26,277 bases of DNA from SIG578 sp045655125 (GCA_045655125.1 JAZOOR010000056.1:1-26277), one strand, 5' to 3'; shown: positions 13,635 through 22,308, counted from the first letter of the stretch. Numbers and translations: made by a program. The notes: generated by a model from the letters alone, not told the origin.

Positions 13635-16157
13635 GTGTATAATGAGCCCGCAAAGCGTTTTGGCTTTGACAAGAAATTATATTTAAAAACCTTTGTTATC
13701 GCCCTTTTAGTTTCAGCGGCATTTTTTCTGCCGTTTGTAATCGGGGACAGAGGTATATTCTTATTTTACGGGGATTACAACGTTCAGCAAATTCCTTTCT
13801 ATCAGCTTGCCCATAGGGCTATACGCGAAGGAAACATTGGATTTAACTTTTACACCGATTTAGGAGTTAACTTTATCGGTTCGTATTCATTCTATTTATT
13901 AGGAAGTCCATTTTTCTGGCTGACACTCCCTTTCCCCAACGCCGCTCTTCCCTATCTTATGGCTCCGCTTTTCTGCCTTAAATTCGCCATAGCGGCAACG
14001 ACCGGTTGTGCGTATATACGCAGATTTGTAAGCAAAAGCGACTACGCGCTTATAGGCGGACTATTATATGCCTTTTCGGGATTTGGAATATACAACATTT
14101 TTTTCAATCACTTTCACGAGGTTATCGCATTTTTCCCACTCCTTCTTTTATCACTTGAAGAGTATGTGGAGGACGGCAGGCGCGGATTTTTCGCTTTCAG
14201 CGTTTTTCTCTGTGCGCTTTGCAACTATTTCTTCTTTGTGGGAGAGGTAGTTTTTGTTATAATTTATTTCTTTGTGAGACTCGCTTCCTCTAAAACCTGG
14301 AGGCTTAAATTTTCCTCGTTTATGGGACTTGCCTTTGAAGCTGTAGTTGGTTTAGGATTATCTATGTTTCTGCTTTTGCCGTCCATTGTGACGGTTTTGG
14401 GAAACCCGAGAGTTGACTCAACTCTAAACGGCTGGAGTCTGCTCACCTATTACAGCGAGCAAAGATATTTTGCAATTTTAGAGTGTTTATTCTTCCCACC
14501 AGATATCCCTGCGCGTCCCAACTTTTTCCCCGATGCAAACGCAAAGTGGTCTTCACTCGGTGCCTGGCTGCCAACCTTGGGAATGTGCGGTGTTATCACC
14601 TTTATGCAGACACACAAAAAGCATTTTGTCCGCCGCCTGCTCGGTATCAGCATTGTTATGGCGCTTGTTCCGGGGCTTAACAGTATTTTCTATGCCTTTA
14701 ACGACGCATACTATGGCAGATGGTTTTATATGCCCATTCTTTTAATGTCGCTTGCAACCGTTATAAGCTTAGAGCGTTGCACCGACAGGGAGCTTAACAC
14801 CGGAATTCGTTGGTCGCTCGGAATAACCCTTGCCTTTTGCGCCGTGGGGCTTGTTCCCAAAAAGACCGATGACGGCATTGAGTTTGGTCTTACACCCTAT
14901 CCCGAGCGATTCTGGGTTTATGTTATCATAGCGCTTGTATGCATACTGCTTACAGTTCTTGCTGTAAATGTATGGCGAAAGAAAAGAAACTTTACGCGAA
15001 TACTGACACTTTTAATTTCTGTTACAACCATTATTTATGCCTTTGCATTCATAAGTATGGGCAAATCCCATTCTTATGACGAGGATTTTATAATCGACCA
15101 GGCAATATACGGCAGTCAGAACATTTCATTAGAGGCTGAGAAAGATGAATTTTACCGAATAGATGTATATGATGGTATGGATAATCTGCCGATGTTCTGG
15201 GGTTTGCCCTCTATTCAAGCATTTCACAGCATTGTTCCAGAGTCTGTTATGACGATGTATCCCGAGCTTGGAATAGAGCGCGGAGTGGGTTCGCGCCCCG
15301 AAAGCGAGCATTATGCTCTACGTACACTCACAGGTTGCAAATATCTCTTTATTGAATCAAAGCTTGAGGAGAAAGAGGTCTGTTTTGGATTTGAAAAAAT
15401 AGATTCACAAAACGGTTTTGATATTTATAAGAACGAATATTATGTTCCTATGGGCTGGGTATACGAGCATTACTGCACTCCCGAGGAGTATGACACTACC
15501 TCTGAGGATTACCGCGCAAGGCTTATGCTTCAGGCTATATATCTTTCCGACGAGCAGATTGAAAAGTACGGGAAATATATGACAGAGCATGACAGTGTTT
15601 CCTCTTTCCTTTCGCAAGCTACAATGCAAGAGGACACAGACCCACTCAAAAAAAGCTGTGCAGATTCCTTTGTTATTACAAACACAGGCTTTAAGAGCAG
15701 TATTACACTCGAAAAACCCAATCTTGTTTTCTACAGTGTTCCTTATGACGATGGTTGGAGCGCAACCGTTAACGGAAAGGATGCCGTGGTTGAGAGGGTT
15801 AACAGCGGCTTTGTTGCTGTTTTAGCAGAGGCAGGAGAAAACGAAATTGTTTTCACCTACACTACACCGGGCTTAAACTCAGGAATAATTATATCGATAA
15901 TTTCTCTCATTCTTTTGATAGGGTATTTAATTGTCAATAAGCTCTATCGCAAAAAGCATCCTGTATATACAGAAGATATTTCCGACAATGCTTTTGACGA
16001 GCTTTCACAAATGCTCTCAGCGCAAGCTGATGACACTATTTCTCTAACCATACACTCGGCAAGTGAGGTTCTCCCTGAAGGAGAAGAATTGCCACCGCTG
16101 CGCTTTTCTCCTGCGGAGGAAGAGGGCGAGCAAGTTCAAAACGAGGAGGAATCCTGA
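13635..16157 (+). CDS. yfhO: YfhO family membrane glycosyltransferase
   Basis: This large integral membrane protein of 840 residues has about 12-13 predicted helices in the first 460 residues, a long external domain (about 475-750), one more helix (about 755-775) and an acidic, charged C-terminal tail. It has the YfhO look: LFYGDYNVQQIPFY (44-57), PYLMAPLFCLKFAIA, and a distal FYSVPYDDGWSATVNG block. In Bacillus subtilis YfhO transfers GlcNAc from undecaprenyl phosphate to lipoteichoic acid outside the membrane. Here the next gene is a CsbB-like GT2, the same pairing as in Bacillus. The start is GTG with AGAGGT about 9 bases upstream. The stop shares a base with the next ATG. The polymer substrate in this organism is inferred. 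Confidence 0.88.
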   Translation: MYNEPAKRFGFDKKLYLKTFVIALLVSAAFFLPFVIGDRGIFLFYGDYNVQQIPFYQLAHRAIREGNIGFNFYTDLGVNFIGSYSFYLLGSPFFWLTLPFPNAALPYLMAPLFCLKFAIAATTGCAYIRRFVSKSDYALIGGLLYAFSGFGIYNIFFNHFHEVIAFFPLLLLSLEEYVEDGRRGFFAFSVFLCALCNYFFFVGEVVFVIIYFFVRLASSKTWRLKFSSFMGLAFEAVVGLGLSMFLLLPSIVTVLGNPRVDSTLNGWSLLTYYSEQRYFAILECLFFPPDIPARPNFFPDANAKWSSLGAWLPTLGMCGVITFMQTHKKHFVRRLLGISIVMALVPGLNSIFYAFNDAYYGRWFYMPILLMSLATVISLERCTDRELNTGIRWSLGITLAFCAVGLVPKKTDDGIEFGLTPYPERFWVYVIIALVCILLTVLAVNVWRKKRNFTRILTLLISVTTIIYAFAFISMGKSHSYDEDFIIDQAIYGSQNISLEAEKDEFYRIDVYDGMDNLPMFWGLPSIQAFHSIVPESVMTMYPELGIERGVGSRPESEHYALRTLTGCKYLFIESKLEEKEVCFGFEKIDSQNGFDIYKNEYYVPMGWVYEHYCTPEEYDTTSEDYRARLMLQAIYLSDEQIEKYGKYMTEHDSVSSFLSQATMQEDTDPLKKSCADSFVITNTGFKSSITLEKPNLVFYSVPYDDGWSATVNGKDAVVERVNSGFVAVLAEAGENEIVFTYTTPGLNSGIIISIISLILLIGYLIVNKLYRKKHPVYTEDISDNAFDELSQMLSAQADDTISLTIHSASEVLPEGEELPPLRFSPAEEEGEQVQNEEES

Positions 16158-17098
16158 TGAAAACAGTTTACTTTGTAGTTCCCTGCTATAACGAGCAGGA
16201 GGTTTTACCCGAAACCTCAAAAAGACTGCTTGCAAAGCTCGAAGGTCTTATTGATAAATGTAAAATAAGCGCAGACAGCCGAATAGTTTTTGTCGATGAC
16301 GGAAGCCGCGATGACACCTATAGAATTATTTCCGAGCTGCACGCTCAGGACGAGCGTTTTTGCGGCATAAAGCTTTCACGCAACCGCGGACATCAGAACG
16401 CACTTCTGGCAGGACTTATGACGGTTAAAGATAAATGCGATGCAGCAATATCACTTGATGCAGATTTGCAGGACGACATTGATGTTATCGATGAATTTAT
16501 TGATAAATTTTCAGAGGGCTGCGATGTGGTTTACGGTGTTCGCAGCAGTCGCACTACCGATACCGCATTTAAACGCACCACCGCGCTTGCTTTTTACAAG
16601 CTAATGTTGTTTCTTGGGGTTGAGATGGTTTACAACCACGCAGATTACAGGCTGATGAGCAGTCGCGCGCTCAATGCTCTCTCCGATTTCAGAGAGGTTA
16701 ATCTGTTCCTTAGGGGAATTGTTCCCTTAGTTGGATTTAAGGGTGCTACGGTTTCTTACGAGAGGCACGAGCGCTTTGCGGGAGAAAGCAAATATCCGCT
16801 TAAAAAAATGCTTGCATTCGCTGTTGACGGAATTACATCTTTTAGTGTTAAGCCTATTAGAATGGTGTTTTCTGTCGGTGTTATTATTTTCCTTTGCAGT
16901 ATAGCCGTTCTTATTTATTCACTTATACGCTGGGCTATGGGGCATACAGTTACAGGCTGGACCACCCTTATAATCTCAATCTGGGCGCTTGGCGGAATAC
17001 AGCTTTTGTCCTTAGGACTTGTGGGAGAATATATCGGAAAAATATACAAAGAGGTTAAGGCTCGTCCCAAATTCATAATTGACGAGTGCTTATTTTAA
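16157..17098 (+). CDS. csbB: Family 2 glycosyltransferase, CsbB/GtrB-like (undecaprenyl-phosphate sugar synthase)
   Basis: The 313-residue enzyme has an N-terminal GT-A domain and two C-terminal membrane helices (about 234-256 and 268-290). Motifs are VVPCYNEQE (7-15), VDDGSRDD (46-53), the metal-binding DADLQDD (101-107), and ERHERFAGESKYPLKKM before the helices. Such enzymes load a sugar, often GlcNAc or glucose, from a nucleotide donor onto undecaprenyl phosphate at the inner face of the membrane. Coupling to yfhO (TGATGA overlap, GAGGAGGA site) matches the csbB-yfhO system of lipoteichoic acid decoration. A GtcA-type flippase is not in the window. The symbol is by analogy; the sugar is unknown. 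Confidence 0.85.
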   Translation: MKTVYFVVPCYNEQEVLPETSKRLLAKLEGLIDKCKISADSRIVFVDDGSRDDTYRIISELHAQDERFCGIKLSRNRGHQNALLAGLMTVKDKCDAAISLDADLQDDIDVIDEFIDKFSEGCDVVYGVRSSRTTDTAFKRTTALAFYKLMLFLGVEMVYNHADYRLMSSRALNALSDFREVNLFLRGIVPLVGFKGATVSYERHERFAGESKYPLKKMLAFAVDGITSFSVKPIRMVFSVGVIIFLCSIAVLIYSLIRWAMGHTVTGWTTLIISIWALGGIQLLSLGLVGEYIGKIYKEVKARPKFIIDECLF

Positions 17099-17112
17099 GG
17101 AGCAGGCTGAGT

Positions 17113-18075
17113 ATGAGTGAGAAATTTGTATTTATTATAAATCCCAAATCCGGAAAAAGTGAGCGGGCGATGAATTTTATAAACAAAATTGAGGCTGCCT
17201 GCAAGGCATACAAATTAGATAGCGAAATATATATTACAAAATCCATAGGTGATGCGCGCGAGTTTGTAAAGAGTCGCTGCGCCGACTTAAAAGAGGTGAC
17301 AAGGTTTTATGCCTGCGGTGGTGACGGAACGGTTAACGAGGTTATTAACGGAGCTGTTGGCTCTCCGTATGCTCGGGTTGGCATTTTGCCGCTCGGCTCG
17401 GGCAACGATTACATAAAGTCCTTCCCCGATGTTGATTTCCTTGACCTGACAGCGCAAATAAAAGGCTCTCCAAGGGCGGTTGACCTTATAAGAATTGGCG
17501 ACAGGTATGTTGCCAATATGTGCAATATTGGATTTGATGCTACGGTGGCTCACAACTTTGTAAAGTTCAAAACCTTTCCAGGAGTTTCGGGCAAAATGGC
17601 ATACACTTTAAGCGTTTTTTACTGCCTTGTAAACAGGATTTCAAGCCCTATGACCATACTGCTTGACAACGGCACAGAAATTCACGACAATATGCTTCTT
17701 TGCTCCGCTTCAAAGGGTATTTACTGCGGAGGACAGTACAAAACCGCTCCGTTGGCAGACCTTTCTGACGGGTTTATGGATGTCTGTCCTATCAAAAAGA
17801 TTTCGAGAACTCTGTTCCTTAAATTCTTCTCCCTTTACAAAGAGGGCAGGCACGTAAACAACCCTGAGCTTGAAAAATGGGTTTCATATCACAAGTGCAA
17901 GAAAATGACCATCAAAAGCACCGAAAAAATTCCAGTATGCTTTGATGGCGAAACCGCCTTTTTAGATGGAGCAGTTACCTTTGAGATTGTACCTGATGCC
18001 ATAGAAATTATTATTCCCGCCGAAAGAAACGAAATTGACAACGCAGACAAAACTACCGCACAGGAGATTATGTAA
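17113..18075 (+). CDS. Diacylglycerol/lipid kinase family protein (DagK/YegS-like)
   Basis: This soluble or membrane-associated lipid kinase of 320 residues carries IINPKSGKS (8-16), the nucleotide-binding GGDGTVNEVI (69-78) and LPLGSGNDY (92-100), all diagnostic for the family. The product would phosphorylate diacylglycerol to phosphatidic acid, which recycles the lipid released when lipoteichoic acid is built. That fits its place behind yfhO and csbB. I chose the ATG at 17113. A GTG at 17086 would add nine residues that run through the preceding gene's end and the AAGGAG site (17097-17102). A bidirectional terminator follows. Confidence 0.9.
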   Translation: MSEKFVFIINPKSGKSERAMNFINKIEAACKAYKLDSEIYITKSIGDAREFVKSRCADLKEVTRFYACGGDGTVNEVINGAVGSPYARVGILPLGSGNDYIKSFPDVDFLDLTAQIKGSPRAVDLIRIGDRYVANMCNIGFDATVAHNFVKFKTFPGVSGKMAYTLSVFYCLVNRISSPMTILLDNGTEIHDNMLLCSASKGIYCGGQYKTAPLADLSDGFMDVCPIKKISRTLFLKFFSLYKEGRHVNNPELEKWVSYHKCKKMTIKSTEKIPVCFDGETAFLDGAVTFEIVPDAIEIIIPAERNEIDNADKTTAQEIM

Positions 18076-18079
18076 GACA

Positions 18080-18107
18080 AAAGCCGCGTGAAAATTCACG
18101 CGGCTTT
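18080..18107 (+). terminator. Bidirectional terminator between convergent genes
   Basis: AAAGCCGCGTG (18080-18090) and CACGCGGCTTT (18097-18107) form an 11-base-pair stem. It lies 4 bases after the lipid kinase stop and touches the stop of the convergent gene, so it likely serves both. Confidence 0.85.
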
Positions 18108-18452
18108 CTATGTAGATTTTTCTTTAAGCAGTTTTTTTGTGTTTTCAAAACTCCCGACAAATACATTTGAATACTGCTGTGCGGTCTTGCGGCAGATATC
18201 GAGGGTTTGACTGTCTAATTCATCGCTTATTATATAAACTGCGCTGTGCTTTGCAGATGTTAATTTTCGTGTCTCCTTTGCAAGACTGCGGATTATAAGC
18301 TCAGCATTTTTGCTCTCGCCCGCAATGTCATAAATAAGTACGACAGGATTTTTCACCCTCGCTGATATTATATCATCAAGCCACTCTATAATCTTGTGTA
18401 ATCCCAAAAGGGTTAGAACTGCTACAACAGAAACAATGATGGCTTTTTCCAA
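18108..18452 (-). CDS. Small membrane-anchored protein, function unknown
   Basis: The 114-residue product has one N-terminal hydrophobic helix (about 3-21) and a cytoplasmic-type soluble domain (about 34-114: NPVVLIYDIAGESKNAELII, AVYIISDELDSQTLDICRKT). It starts with TTG, supported by AGGAGG 9 bases upstream. It sits directly downstream of sigE on the same strand, in the place where sigG is often found in Clostridia. A link to sporulation is possible but only positional. I recognise no family. Confidence 0.6.
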   Translation of the reverse strand: MEKAIIVSVVAVLTLLGLHKIIEWLDDIISARVKNPVVLIYDIAGESKNAELIIRSLAKETRKLTSAKHSAVYIISDELDSQTLDICRKTAQQYSNVFVGSFENTKKLLKEKST

Positions 18453-18513
18453 GATTTTCGCCTCCTTTTAGTATCATTTTATGAAAAAGGCGAAAATTTG
18501 TGAAAATCCTATT

Positions 18514-19224
18514 TTATATCAGATTTTCAATATCCTTTTTTAGTCTGTTAATTATCTTTTTTTCAAGCCTTGAAATATACGACTGTGATATGCCGATAAG
18601 GGCGGCGACCTCCTTTTGTGTGTGTTCCTTGCAGCCATTTAAACCAAATCGCATTTCCATTATTCTTTTCTCGCGAGCACTGAGTTTGGAAACCGCCGAT
18701 AGAATAACTGTACGGTCAACCTCCTGCTCGATATGCATATTTATGGTATCGGGGTCCGTTCCGAGCACATCGGAAAGCAGCAGCTCATTACCATCCCAAT
18801 CAATATTGAGTGGCTCATCGAGGGAAACCTCGGTGCGCTGATTGTTTTTTCTCAGATACATAAGTATTTCATTTTCTATGCATCGAGATGCATAGGTTGC
18901 TAGCTTTATATTGCGCTCGGGACAAAAGGTGTTAACCGCCTTTATAAGTCCTATTGTGCCTATCGAGATAAGGTCTTCAATAGAGGTTGAGGCATTTTCA
19001 AATTTGCGTGCAATATAAACAACAAGCCTTAGGTTATGCACAATAAGCATTTCCCTCGCCTTTTGGAAATTAACACGCATCAGCGCAAAAGCGTCCTCCT
19101 CCTGCTGTGCGGTAAGGGGCGGCGGAAGGCTTTCGGGTCCGTTTACGTAATATACGCTGTTCGGGTATAGTTTTTTTAATATTATAAGTACAAAAAGATA
19201 AACTCTGCTAAAAGGACTTTTCAA
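18514..19224 (-). CDS. sigE: RNA polymerase sporulation sigma factor sigma-E
   Basis: This mother-cell-specific sigma factor of early sporulation is made as an inactive pro-protein. Region 2 is nearly identical to B. subtilis SigE (LRLVVYIARKFEN, SIEDLISIGTIGLIKAVNTF, KLATYASRCIENEILMYLR), followed by EPLNIDWDGNELLLSDVLGT and the region 4 helix-turn-helix (QKEVAALIGISQSYISRLEK). The N-terminus is a hydrophobic pro-sequence (about 1-27, then VYYVNGPESLPPPL). I chose the TTG at 19224 with GAAGGTG 6 bases upstream, giving 236 residues against 239 in B. subtilis. A TTG at 19257 would add 11 residues and overlap spoIIGA. Activation requires cleavage by SpoIIGA, encoded just upstream. Confidence 0.95.
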   Translation of the reverse strand: MKSPFSRVYLFVLIILKKLYPNSVYYVNGPESLPPPLTAQQEEDAFALMRVNFQKAREMLIVHNLRLVVYIARKFENASTSIEDLISIGTIGLIKAVNTFCPERNIKLATYASRCIENEILMYLRKNNQRTEVSLDEPLNIDWDGNELLLSDVLGTDPDTINMHIEQEVDRTVILSAVSKLSAREKRIMEMRFGLNGCKEHTQKEVAALIGISQSYISRLEKKIINRLKKDIENLI

Positions 19225-19243
19225 GAATACACCTTCTCTTCTC

Positions 19244-20128
19244 TTAAACCGCAACAAGCTCAGGGTTTAAAAGCACATCAAATTCCCCGCCTGCGATTTT
19301 TTTATGTGTTACCGCCATTATTACATTTTCGATTTCCATAGATTTGTTTCCGTCATTTAAAACAGCCGAGTCAATGCACAACGCCGCCATAACACCGCTA
19401 TCACCGAGGCTGTCAAACGGAATTACCCGAAAGCGTTCGGAAATTCCGCTTGTGATGATGTCCTCATAAAACCCCATTTCAAAATTCCTTTTTTCAAAAA
19501 CCTTTTCCATCTCAGGTGTAAAAAGCGTCCTGACTTTATTATAATCGCAAACAATAACGGGAGTTCCCGAAAGGCTGTCGCGCAGCATATTTCCGCTATC
19601 TACCATCCCCACAAGCTCAACCCTTCTATCTCCGAGCCTTAAAGTAATGCTATATTCCCTGCCTCTTGATTTTCGTCCCTCTGCTATCTTTGAAATAATG
19701 AGTGAGAGGACATATACAGCCGCAGTAGTTAGGATGAGGGTTATCGGCGAAATACTATAGAACACCGCTCCGTTGCGCACAATAAGTCCGTTTGGGGAAA
19801 AAAGTGCCCACACGGCGAGTGCTCCGCCAGCTAAAATGACATTTGAAGCATAGAAAATAAGTACCGATTTTATGTAGCGCACTATGTTTTTAAACCCAAA
19901 GGCTATAAAAACAACCGCAAGAGAAATAAGTAGTTTTACAAGCATTTCAGTTAGAAAAGGAAGTTCAGGAGCAAAAATCAGAAGTGACGATAGTGATGCA
20001 ACTCCTGCCGAAAGCAGTATTCTCCATCTTTTAAGCTTTAATTTACTTAAAAAAGCTGTTAGCATCAGCAAAAAGTAATCTACTATAAAGTTTGTTGCTA
20101 TCAGAATATCTACATAGACCGTTTCCAC
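19244..20128 (-). CDS. spoIIGA: Sporulation sigma-E factor-processing peptidase
   Basis: This membrane-bound aspartic protease cleaves the pro-sequence of SigE after a forespore signal. The 294-residue protein has five N-terminal membrane helices (within about 1-147) and a cytoplasmic protease half with the retroviral-type catalytic motif DSGN (Asp177) in GMVDSGNMLRD. The conserved RVIPFDSLG stretch follows. It starts with GTG (20128-20126) 7 bases after GGAGG. It lies immediately upstream of sigE in the standard order. Transcription is probably Spo0A-dependent (see site at 20153-20186). Confidence 0.95.
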   Translation of the reverse strand: METVYVDILIATNFIVDYFLLMLTAFLSKLKLKRWRILLSAGVASLSSLLIFAPELPFLTEMLVKLLISLAVVFIAFGFKNIVRYIKSVLIFYASNVILAGGALAVWALFSPNGLIVRNGAVFYSISPITLILTTAAVYVLSLIISKIAEGRKSRGREYSITLRLGDRRVELVGMVDSGNMLRDSLSGTPVIVCDYNKVRTLFTPEMEKVFEKRNFEMGFYEDIITSGISERFRVIPFDSLGDSGVMAALCIDSAVLNDGNKSMEIENVIMAVTHKKIAGGEFDVLLNPELVAV

Positions 20129-20152
20129 GCTGCCGCCTCCCTACTAAAACAA

Positions 20153-20186
20153 ATTGTAGCAGAATGTACGGCGTTTTTTTGTCGAA
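20153..20186 (-). promoter_or_regulatory. Spo0A box and -10 of the spoIIGA-sigE promoter
   Basis: TTTGTCGAA (20178-20186) is a perfect match to the Spo0A binding box as I know it. On the minus strand TACAAT (20158-20153) follows with 19 bases between, longer than a normal -35/-10 gap. In B. subtilis spoIIG is a sigma-A promoter with an over-long spacer activated by phosphorylated Spo0A, so this arrangement fits. It lies 25 bases upstream of the GTG start. Confidence 0.7.
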
Positions 20187-20243
20187 AGCGCGGTTAAATA
20201 AAATAAAAAACTCCCCGTAGGGGTCGTACCCTTGAGGACAGTT

Positions 20244-20280
20244 AAAAAGATGGTTTATCTTATCGATAGACCATCTTTTT
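20244..20280. terminator. Bidirectional hairpin between spoIIGA and the restriction-modification genes
   Basis: Arms at 20244-20259 (AAAAAGATGGTTTATC) and 20265-20280 pair along 16 bases with one G-T pair and a 5-base loop. A and T runs flank the stem. It separates the two divergent transcription units and may mark the edge of the inserted system. Confidence 0.65.
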
Positions 20281-20291
20281 GCATTTTAGTA

Positions 20292-20320
20292 TTGCTTTTA
20301 TTCCAAAAATGGAATATAAT
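20292..20320 (+). promoter_or_regulatory. Promoter with embedded palindrome for the DpnII-like operon
   Basis: TTGCTT (20292-20297) and TATAAT (20315-20320) are 17 bases apart. A palindrome, ATTCCA-AAAA-TGGAAT (20300-20315), fills the spacer and touches the -10. A protein bound there would block polymerase. The HTH domain at the start of the first methylase is a candidate for autoregulation. Confidence 0.7.
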
Positions 20321-20345
20321 CATACGTATAAGGAAGTGATTGATA

Positions 20346-21419
20346 ATGTTGGCATATATGACCGCAAACGAGGCTGCTGAAAAATGGAATATCTCTCATA
20401 GACGAGTTTTAACTTTGTGTAGGGAGAATCGTATAGCCGATGTTGCGATGTTAGGAAATATGTGGATTATTCCTATCGATGCTCAAAAGCCGGAAGATGC
20501 ACGTAGACGTAGATATATTGATAACGAAGAAAAAGTTGTTAAACCCTTTTTGAAATGGGCAGGCGGAAAAGGTCAGCTTTTAAAAGAAATCGAGCATTAT
20601 TATCCTTTTGCTAAGGGTAACATTACAAAATATGCAGAACCATTTGTTGGTGGCGGTGCAGTTTTGTTTGATATTCTTAGTAAATACGATTTAAAAGAGG
20701 TTTATATAAGCGATATAAATGCCGAACTCATCAATTCTTATTGTATTATTCGTGATGACATTGATGCGTTGATAAAAATACTTTACACAATGCAAAGCGA
20801 ATTTATCCCGTTGGATACTGTTAGCCGAAAGAGTTATTACAATGAAAAGCGTGAGCGTTTCAATGATTTAAAGGTTAATGGAAACGATGACATAAACATT
20901 GAAAAAGCTGCTTTGATGATTTTTTTGAATAAAACTTGTTTCAATGGCTTGTTCCGTGTAAACAAAAAAGGACTCTTTAATGTTCCCATGGGGACATATA
21001 AGAATCCAATGATTTGCGATGAAAAGAATCTTCGTGCGGTGTCGGAAAAATTGCAGAACGTCACTATTGTTTGTGGCGATTATAGAGAGTCGGCCGACTT
21101 TATTGATGAAAACGCTTTTGTATATTTCGATCCGCCTTACAGACCGATAACTGATACAGCAAGTTTTACTGCATATACCGAGAATTTGTTTAATGATGAA
21201 GAACAAATTGAACTTGCTCGTTTCGTGGATGATATGCACAAGAAAGGCGCTAAGATTGTAATTAGTAATTCCGACCCAAAGAACTCAAATACCGAAGATG
21301 ATTTCTTCGATGACATTTACTCGGCTCATAAAATCAAACGAGTAGAAGCAACACGAATGATTAACTGCAACAGCGAGGCTAGAGGCAAAATTAAAGAATT
21401 GCTTATTAGCAATTTTTAG
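20346..21419 (+). CDS. Dam/DpnM-type DNA adenine-N6 methylase with N-terminal HTH domain
   Basis: This D12-class (alpha) methylase is expected to protect GATC by methylating adenine. It has 357 residues from the ATG at 20346 (AAGGAAG, 9-base gap; a TTG at 20340 is less well spaced). Residues 4-45 (TANEAAEKWNISHRRVLTLC...) form an excisionase/MerR-like helix-turn-helix not present in plain Dam enzymes. The catalytic part has PFLKWAGGKGQLL (67-79), AEPFVGGGAVLFDI (97-110) and DPPY (262-265). The next gene is a DpnII-family endonuclease, which supports GATC as the target. Low GC and codon use unlike the flanking genes suggest transfer. One of the few GATC sites in the window lies in its DPPY codons. 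Confidence 0.93.
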   Translation: MLAYMTANEAAEKWNISHRRVLTLCRENRIADVAMLGNMWIIPIDAQKPEDARRRRYIDNEEKVVKPFLKWAGGKGQLLKEIEHYYPFAKGNITKYAEPFVGGGAVLFDILSKYDLKEVYISDINAELINSYCIIRDDIDALIKILYTMQSEFIPLDTVSRKSYYNEKRERFNDLKVNGNDDINIEKAALMIFLNKTCFNGLFRVNKKGLFNVPMGTYKNPMICDEKNLRAVSEKLQNVTIVCGDYRESADFIDENAFVYFDPPYRPITDTASFTAYTENLFNDEEQIELARFVDDMHKKGAKIVISNSDPKNSNTEDDFFDDIYSAHKIKRVEATRMINCNSEARGKIKELLISNF

Positions 21420-21429
21420 GAGGATTTAT

Positions 21430-22308
21430 ATGAAGAGGAATTTTAACGAATGGTTGTCTGGTTTTCGCGATAGTATTGCCGATTATGGTTATTACATAGA
21501 TTTTGGTAAAGTTCATCGAAATGTAGATGGCATTAAGGTTGAACTTAATATCTTAAATTCATTAATCGGCTCTAAAAACATTGAACTTGATTTTGAAAAC
21601 TTAATGAAAAAATATCCTGAAGTATTAAAGTGCATTCCGCTACTATTAGCGGTTAGGGCTAGTGAAATATACTGTCAGGATGAAAACGGCGGACACTTGT
21701 TCCAATTCGATTTTGGTAAGTATCCGCCTAATAGCCATGCTCATTATGAACGTTATAAATACTTTATGCGTGAAACCGGGTTATTCGATTTATTAGAAAA
21801 CCATATCGTAAACAACTTGGTTGATTACGCGACTGGTGTGGAAACAGGCCTTGATTCTAATGGTCGTAAAAATCGTGGCGGACACTTGATGGAAGATTTG
21901 GTTGAAAGCTTTATTCAAAAAGCTGGATTTGTTAAAGATGTAAACTACTTTAAGGAAATGTATATTCACCAAATCACAAACAAATGGAATATTGACTTAT
22001 CCGCCATTTCAAACCAAGGCAAGATGGAAAAGCGTTTTGATTTTGTAATTAAGACGCCAAATATGATTTATGGTATCGAAACCAATTTCTATGGAAGTGG
22101 CGGTAGTAAATTAAACGAAACCGCACGTAGTTATAAAACTCTTGCTTGGGAAACTGAAGAAATTGATGGTTTTACATTTGTTTGGTTTACAGATGGCGAA
22201 GGTTGGACAAGTGCTCGAAACAACCTTGAAGAAACCTTTGACATTATGAAACACATCTACAATATTAAAGATTTAGAAAATGGAATAATCGGTGAGGTTT
22301 TTAAGTAA
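21430..22308 (+). CDS. DpnII-family type II restriction endonuclease (GATC)
   Basis: The 292-residue product is close in length to R.DpnII (288) and resembles that family along its length. Examples are FNEWLSGFRDSIADYGYYID (5-24), LNSLIGSKNIE, FDFGKYPPNSHAHYERYKYF and GVETGLDSNGRKNRGGHLME, then KRFDFVIKTP and YGIETNFYGSGGSKLNETARSY. The last two hold the acidic and lysine/serine residues expected of a PD-(D/E)xK-type site. It would cut unmethylated GATC in invading DNA. AGGAGG lies before the ATG, 10 bases after the methylase. The stop shares one base with the next start (TAATG). Confidence 0.93.
   Translation: MKRNFNEWLSGFRDSIADYGYYIDFGKVHRNVDGIKVELNILNSLIGSKNIELDFENLMKKYPEVLKCIPLLLAVRASEIYCQDENGGHLFQFDFGKYPPNSHAHYERYKYFMRETGLFDLLENHIVNNLVDYATGVETGLDSNGRKNRGGHLMEDLVESFIQKAGFVKDVNYFKEMYIHQITNKWNIDLSAISNQGKMEKRFDFVIKTPNMIYGIETNFYGSGGSKLNETARSYKTLAWETEEIDGFTFVWFTDGEGWTSARNNLEETFDIMKHIYNIKDLENGIIGEVFK

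Noticed and set aside
17086..17112. GTG at 17086 as the start of the lipid kinase
   Set aside because: The extra residues are read from the end of the preceding gene and its own ribosome site; MSEKFVFIINPKSGK is the usual N-terminus.
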